This document shows, piece by piece, positions 60,385 through 64,000 of a stretch of 64,000 bases of DNA. A program made the position numbers and the translations under genes. The notes under the pieces were generated by a model. That model was not told the origin of the DNA and ran no database searches. It was given only the letters and a program-made list of their open reading frames with translations. The stretch is taken from assembly GCA_023512835.1 (NCBI GenBank), contig CM042090.1, positions 9,097,343 through 9,161,342 of the forward strand, read 5' to 3'. This stretch comes from Taxillus chinensis (lineage: Eukaryota; Streptophyta; Magnoliopsida; Santalales; Loranthaceae). Positions within the stretch are counted from its first letter, which is position 1, and every line of letters begins with the position of its first letter.

Positions 60385-60479
60385 CTTATATTAATTATTA
60401 GAAGTGTTAGGCTATGCCCATGAGACTTTGTCCGACTGTAGTACTATATATATATGTACTTAATACATTATAATAAAAT

Positions 60480-60790
60480 ATTCAATTCTAATATTCTTCA
60501 TTTATATCTTATTATATGGTATTGAAGCTATTAATCATCAAATTATTCAATTTAATATTAATACATTAATTTAATAAGTCAATAAATAATATTAGTCTAA
60601 ACTGAATCATATAAGAAAATTAATTAATGTAACAATAAAAGTTCATCAGGCTCGGGTTTGGATTCGTTAAAATATTAAAATGTTTAGGCTCATTAAAATC
60701 GTGAGCTTAAAATTATGCTTGCTTAAAATGAGTAATGAGTTAAGCTTTTTGTTAGCCGATCTTGAATTGATTAGCTCACTAAGAGCATTA
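60480..60790. repeat. Dispersed repeat related to 18740-19210
   Basis: An AT-rich block with TTAATATTAATACATTAAT is followed by TTCATCAGGCTCGGGTTTGGATTCG and GCTCATTAAAATCGTGAGC. The order matches the repeat in the phosphatase intron. It lies between the LINE and the copia LTR end. Confidence 0.5.
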
Positions 60791-61589
60791 GTAATGAACT
60801 AGCAAAAAATTTTAATAAATTTATTTACATCGATAGAAAACAAATATTATTATTCCTCTTAAGCATATGTACTATATGATTAAGTTCATATACAAAAAGA
60901 TGAAATTATATTAGGATATTAATAATAATATCTCATTAATTACTCCAATTCCACTAATTGCTCCAATCTCATTAATTGCTCCTAATTATAGTAACACTCC
61001 TCCTCAAGTTGGAGCATAAATGTTAATCAAGTCTAACTTGTTACAAGGATAAGCAACTCGAATTTCGTTTAGAGTTTTGGTAAATATATTGCTTAATTGT
61101 TTTTCAATCTTCACATATCCTGTGAAAATTAATTCAAGTTGAATTTTCTCGCGGACAAAATTATAATCATTTTTAATATGCTTAGTTCTCTCATGAAACA
61201 CAAGATTTGAAGCAATATGAAGTGTCGCCTGATTATCACATCACAATTTAGCTAGTACTGAAATTTTAAAACCAATTTTATTTAAGAGATGAAAGATTCA
61301 CATTATTTCACACGTAGACTGCGCCATGGCCCTATATTTTGACTCAGCACTGGATCGCGATACAATATTTTGTTTCTTGCTCTTCTATGGGATCAAATTT
61401 CCTCCAACAAAGACGCTAACTTGTGATGGATCTCCTATCCATGGGACTACCTGCCTAATCCGCATCTGAAAAACATTCAATCTGCATTTGTTTATGATTT
61501 GTGTACAAGAGATCTCGTCCAAATGTTCCTTTTAAGTAATACAAAAATTGCTCCAATGCTATCCAATGATCAACTGTCAGGGATGACAT

Positions 61590-61925
61590 GATTTTTTTTA
61601 ATATGTAAATTTTATTAAAAAGACAAGTACACAAGAAAGAGAATACAAAAAGAACACGGAAAAAAATAAATTCAACTCAACCCAGCTCAAAAAGAACAAA
61701 AAGAGATAACATCAAAAAGACAAGAGAGACGAAAACGCTCAAATCCTGCCAAATAATCCCAAAGGCATCGGAGAAAATAAAGTTTAAGCTCATCCAAATG
61801 GCATTCAAGGCAAGCATTCCGCTCCCATTAGATACACCAGATGATGCAATGTGAAATAGCGCTCTAGACCGCAGACCGCCGGCCCACCCACCCCTGCCAG
61901 GAGGAGAAAAGCCCATGAATATTAT
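61590..61925 (-). mobile_element. LINE 3' tail nested in the copia element
   Basis: A poly-T tract (61592-61599) followed by AATATGTAAATTTTATTAAA on the plus strand is the reverse of an AATAAAATTT...poly-A tail. Upstream on the minus strand the frame traces AVCGLERYFTLHH and WERN-like residues resemble the region after zf-RVT in plant L1 elements. It splits the copia reading frame after VTRH and before the RNase H traces. No clear target duplication was found. Confidence 0.6.
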
Positions 61926-63293
61926 GAGGCATCACCCAAGAAAAAGTGACGAGTGACGGTAAAATAGTTTAACTTCCCTACCAACCGTCGATATTTCTCA
62001 GGATTGTCAAATGGTGTCCCATCTCCTCTGAAATGCATATTTGGTGTTATTGGAGCACTACGAGGCTTCACTTCCAGTTTGCCTGTCTCAGTTAATAAAT
62101 CAAGAATATATTTCCTTTGTGAGAGAAAGATACTGTGTTTACTCCCTGTAACTTCAATACCTAAGAAATATTTGAGCAATCCCAAGTTCGTGTGAAATTG
62201 AGTAGGAAGAAAGGACTTAAAAGATAAAATATCCAAAGTATCACTGCCGGTAATAACAATATCATGCACATATACAACTAAAAGGAAGAGACTACTGGTT
62301 GATTGCTTGTAGAACAATGAATGGTCATTCTGGCTCTTAATCATGCCCCATGTTTTATTAGTCTGACTAAATTTGTCAAACTAAGCATGAGGACTTTGTT
62401 TCAAACCATATAACAATTTTCGAAGACAACAAACACGCCCAGACTTTCCCTGAGCAACAAAACCCAGAGGTTGCTCCATATACACTTTTTCGTGGAGATC
62501 ACCATGAAGAAAAACATTTTTAATATTCAATTGATGCAAAGGCCAATGGTGAGTAGCGGCCATAGAAATAAACAAGCGAGCAGAAGTCAATTTGGCAACA
62601 CGAGAGAAAGTATCTGAATAGTCCACACCATATGTTTAGGCATAACCTTTAGCAACAAGACGGGTTTTCAACCGAGCAACAGACCCATCACAATTGACCT
62701 TAATTGCGAACACCCACTTGCAGCCGATAGCACGTTTCCCTGAAGGTAAATAAACTAAGTCTCAAGTACCATTTTCATCTAAAGCCTGCATTTCATCGAT
62801 CATTGCTTGGTGCCAACCAGGGTGAAAAAGGGCTTCACGAACAGTTTTAATCACACTACTAGAATTGAGAGAGGTAACAAAAGAACGAGGAGAAGAAGAA
62901 GACAATTAATTGTAAGAAACGAAAGAGGAGATAGGAAAAGTGCAGCTTCATTTAAAACGGAATTTGATGGCGAAGAAGTAGATACAGAACATGAATCAAG
63001 AGGTCAACGCCTGAAGCACACTTGAGGAATAGGATATTTGTGAGCGGTAGGAGGAACAAGGCTTATTACAGGCGTAGAAGGTGTGATAGAGTATATCAAG
63101 ACATCATCATCATCAACAGCATCCTCCACTTAATGTGGGGGAAGTAAAGAAAACAAAAAATAGGATATATCTTCCATGAAAGTAACATCAATTGAAATAA
63201 GATATTTGTTAAGACTAGGACAATAACATCAATATTCTTTTTGAAGATGAGGATATCTAAGAAAAATACACTTCAAAGACTTAGGGCATGTTT

Positions 63294-63507
63294 GGTTGGG
63301 GTGTTTTCTGTTTTCGTTTTTAAAATGTAATAGTTGTTTTCGGGTAAAAAAATTGAAAATTAAAAATAACAAAAATTTATTTTCATTTTTTATGTCATAA
63401 AGAATGAAAACAACATTTTATTGTTTTCAGTTTTATGTTTTTTATACTCAAAAACAGCTATCACATTTTGAAAACAAAAACAGAAAACAGGTGAAACAAA
63501 CATGGCC
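63294..63507. mobile_element. Tourist-like MITE (214 bp) with TTA target duplication
   Basis: Ends GGGCATGTTTGGTTG and CAAACATGGCC are imperfect inverted repeats (GG-CATGTTTG core) and are flanked by TTA at 63291-63293 and 63508-63510. TTA duplication plus a GG..CATGTTTGGTT end fits Tourist/Harbinger MITEs. The interior contains inverted GTTTTC/GAAAAC words. It interrupts the copia coding region. Confidence 0.88.
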
Positions 63508-64000
63508 TTAGGATCTAATTTAGTGACATGTGGGCGAACATCACGAACAAAGCAAGTGCTATTAAATATTTTAAGATCAATTGGAAACATAGACTCGTGG
63601 GGAAAGAGAGTTTTATAAGAGATTTCACCATGAAGAACAGATGAAAGCATAAGATTAATTAAGAATCATGTGATAGAAATTGCATTAGCTCAAAAGATTT
63701 TAGGAACATTCATTTAAAATAAAAGGGCACTTGCAGTTTCAAGATGTCTATTCTTTTGTTCGGCCACACTATTTTGAGATGGAATATTGACACAAGAAGT
63801 TTCATTAAGCATGTCATTTTGAGTCATAAAATTTTGAAACAATATTTGGGTATACTCTTTTATTATTGCGGAAACAACGAAGATAAACATTGAATTGAAT
63901 TTTGATTTCAGCACAAAAAGCACAAAAGATGAAAAAAAGTTCCACAAAGGTAACAAAGTATTTAAATCCAGGTTTAGATATAATAGGACAAGGACCCCTA

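Larger units (their letters stand above)
59243..64000 (+). other. Intron 3 of the MraW-like gene, open at the window edge
   Basis: The donor follows CCTCAG at 59242 (GTATGG). No later methyltransferase exon could be recognised up to 64000, so this intron is at least 4.76 kb. Almost all of it is explained by insertions: the LINE at 59453-60384, the dispersed repeat at 60480-60790 and a copia element from about 60996 leftwards and rightwards to the edge. Confidence 0.65.
60997..64000 (-). mobile_element. Ty1/copia retrotransposon, minus strand, decayed, runs off the edge
   Basis: Order on the minus strand from the right edge: integrase piece with NSVAEQKNRHLETA (about 63720-63840); reverse transcriptase with VDYSDTFSRVAKLTSARLF-type and HQLNIKNVFLHG (62385-62640) and YVHDIVITGSD (about 62250); RNase H traces with a conserved HERTKHI (about 61180-61200); and a polypurine tract TTGAGGAGGAG (61002-61012 complement) followed by TGTTAC, the probable start of the 3' LTR at 60996 running leftwards. 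The catalytic YVDD is YVHD here, and several stops are present, so it is dead. A MITE (63294-63507) and a LINE tail (61590-61925) have inserted into it. Confidence 0.85.

Overview
This is nuclear DNA from a flowering plant. The evidence is intron-rich genes with GT-AG junctions, plant-specific families (vacuolar purple acid phosphatase, plant synaptotagmin, chloroplast MraW-like methyltransferase, USP-kinase RLCK), AT-rich intergenic DNA and many plant-type transposable elements. The species cannot be fixed from sequence alone; the gene set looks eudicot-like. All splice structures below were read by eye from splice signals, phase and family knowledge, not from transcripts.

Layout, left to right. 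1-3138: gene-free AT-rich DNA with a ~223-bp repeat unit and a small kinase-like relic. 3139-7291 (+): a complete 13-exon SYT5-type synaptotagmin (563 aa). 8176-22359 (-): a complete 9-exon PAP26-type purple acid phosphatase (476 aa), convergent with SYT5; its large introns hold a hAT-type element with perfect 8-bp target duplications, a copia relic, a TAA-flanked MITE and a strong hairpin. 22360-27929: gene-free, with a 216-base poly-G run and a nest of TAA-flanked terminal-inverted-repeat elements carrying GC-rich cargo, one of which carries a plant mobile domain (PMD) gene fragment. 27930-31146 (+): a two-exon trihelix/SANT-like DNA-binding protein (249 aa). 31147-35602: gene-free AT-rich DNA. 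35603-42389 (+): a six-exon RAD7-like leucine-rich-repeat protein (754 aa) whose 3.3-kb first intron holds a Ty3/gypsy relic with a LINE tail nested inside it. 43591-46951 (+): a seven-exon USP plus coiled-coil plus kinase gene (RLCK class IX type) with a one-base frameshift just before the ATP-binding lysine. 46952-50866: gene-free, with a diverged duplication of the kinase gene's 3' flank and a tandem tRNA-related repeat. 50867 to beyond the right edge (+): the 5' half of a chloroplast 16S rRNA methyltransferase (MraW/RsmH, CMAL-like), with a 7.35-kb first intron full of retroelements and a third intron that holds a LINE insertion and a minus-strand Ty1/copia element and is still open at 64000.

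The genes are unrelated housekeeping, signalling and phosphate-nutrition genes; there is no operon-like or cluster logic. No new enzymatic system was found. The most interesting signals are the PMD fragment inside nested TIR elements, the intronic hairpin in PAP26, the GC-AG intron in PAP26, the kinase frameshift, and retroelement insertions into introns of three otherwise intact-looking genes.
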